A stretch of 64,000 nt of DNA from Phascolarctobacterium_A sp034086985 (GTDB lineage Bacteria > Bacillota > Negativicutes > Acidaminococcales > Acidaminococcaceae). The stretch covers positions 1-64,000 of the forward strand of contig JAXDZG010000002.1 in NCBI GenBank assembly GCA_034086985.1, in the 5' to 3' direction. Shown here in pieces: positions 63,527 through 64,000 of the stretch. The notes under the pieces are model-generated. The model had not been told where the DNA came from. It saw nothing but the letters and a program-made list of their open reading frames with translations, and did not search any database. Position 1 is the first letter of the stretch, and every line of letters starts with the position of its first letter. A program made the position numbers and the translations under genes.

Positions 63527-64000
63527 ATGAAGAATGCGATAGAAGTTCACAATGTTTCTATGAGGTTTAATCTTGCCAGAGAAAGAGTCGATAATCTCAA
63601 AGAATGGGTTGTAAGAAAACTAAAATTTAAAGAATCTATAAGTGTAGACGAGTTCTGGGCGTTGCAGGATATTAGTCTGGAAATTCCTAAAGGAGATTCA
63701 TTTGCTATTATAGGATCCAATGGTAGTGGTAAAAGTACATTGCTAAAAATAATAAGTGGTATTTTAAAGCCTACTAAAGGCATTGTAAAAGTTGATGGCA
63801 GCATTGCACCATTAATTGAACTAGGGGCTGGATTTGATATAGAGTTGACTGGTCGAGAGAATATTTTTCTTAACGGAGCAGTTCTAGGTCATAGTAGACG
63901 CCTGATGGAGGAAAAATATGATGAAATCATAGACTTTAGTGAATTAAAGGCGTTTGAAGATGTCCCGGTTAAGAATTATTCTAGTGGTATGTTGGCAAGA
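63527..64000 (+). CDS. wzt: ABC exporter ATP-binding protein (Wzt-like), 5' part
   Basis: The first 158 codons are present; the frame is open to the window edge. After an N-terminal VHNVSMRFNLARERV and FWALQDISLEIPKG comes Walker A GSNGSGKST, then GSIAPLIELGAGFDIELTGRENIFLNG, the segment typical of polysaccharide exporter ATPases, and finally KNYSSGMLAR, the start of the ABC signature. GAGGTAGAA precedes the ATG. Whether it carries a C-terminal glycan-binding domain cannot be seen. Confidence 0.92.
   Translation, partial: MKNAIEVHNVSMRFNLARERVDNLKEWVVRKLKFKESISVDEFWALQDISLEIPKGDSFAIIGSNGSGKSTLLKIISGILKPTKGIVKVDGSIAPLIELGAGFDIELTGRENIFLNGAVLGHSRRLMEEKYDEIIDFSELKAFEDVPVKNYSSGMLAR

Overview
The window reads as the chromosome of a diderm Firmicute of the class Negativicutes, possibly a relative of Phascolarctobacterium or Acidaminococcus; the genus is a guess. 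Firmicute-type gene content and order (ireB-ruvX-DUF1292-mltG-U32, efp-Asp23-amaP-DUF2273-nusB, xseA-xseB-ispA-dxs-tlyA-nadK-argR-recN, T-box regulation, strong SD sequences and sigma-A promoters) occurs together with a fused one-chain PurL and an outer-surface glycan cluster with RmlA/C/D and an ABC-2 exporter. Most housekeeping genes have mid-range GC; the last 6 kb is clearly more AT-rich.

Layout. 1-2.77 kb: 3' part of a 23S rRNA gene, a 5S gene and the rrn terminator, then a spacer with a partial copy of the 5S 3' end. 3-12.6 kb: a class I aminotransferase (minus strand), leuS, comEA and comEC (DNA uptake), holA, and a broken macro-domain/HTH gene. 12.6-17.7 kb: a fragment of a VWA-domain gene, small hypotheticals, an AbgA-like M20 amidohydrolase, two exported proteins and a fructose-6-phosphate aldolase. 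17.8-21.4 kb: an iron/peroxide block, with feoAB divergent from perR-like and rubrerythrin genes. 21.5-24.4 kb: bioB behind a BirA-type operator, and a beta-CASP ribonuclease-like protein.

24.5-28.7 kb holds the most unusual unit: a complete T-box leader (promoter, Stem I, Stem III, T-box sequence, terminator) in front of an isocitrate lyase/PEP mutase family enzyme and a three-part TRAP transporter. The best specifier reading is CUC (leucine). T-boxes normally control aminoacyl-tRNA synthetases or amino-acid synthesis and uptake genes, so this suggests an amino-acid-starvation-controlled uptake and C-C lyase/synthase route for an organic acid.

28.9-54.4 kb is largely housekeeping: alaS, cell envelope and stress genes, nusB, a TsaD-like paralogue, exonuclease VII, isoprenoid and NAD(P) enzymes, ArgR, RecN, a NUDIX hydrolase, an EamA exporter and PurL. 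A minus-strand AAA-like ATPase/PD-(D/E)XK gene follows. From 56.4 kb to the end runs a polysaccharide cluster: a WbaP-type initiating transferase, three GT2 glycosyltransferases, rmlA, rmlC, rmlD, an ABC-2 permease and the start of its ATPase. It resembles polyrhamnan or S-layer glycan loci; rmlB is not in the window.

All calls come from reading the sequence by eye. No database search or folding program was run.
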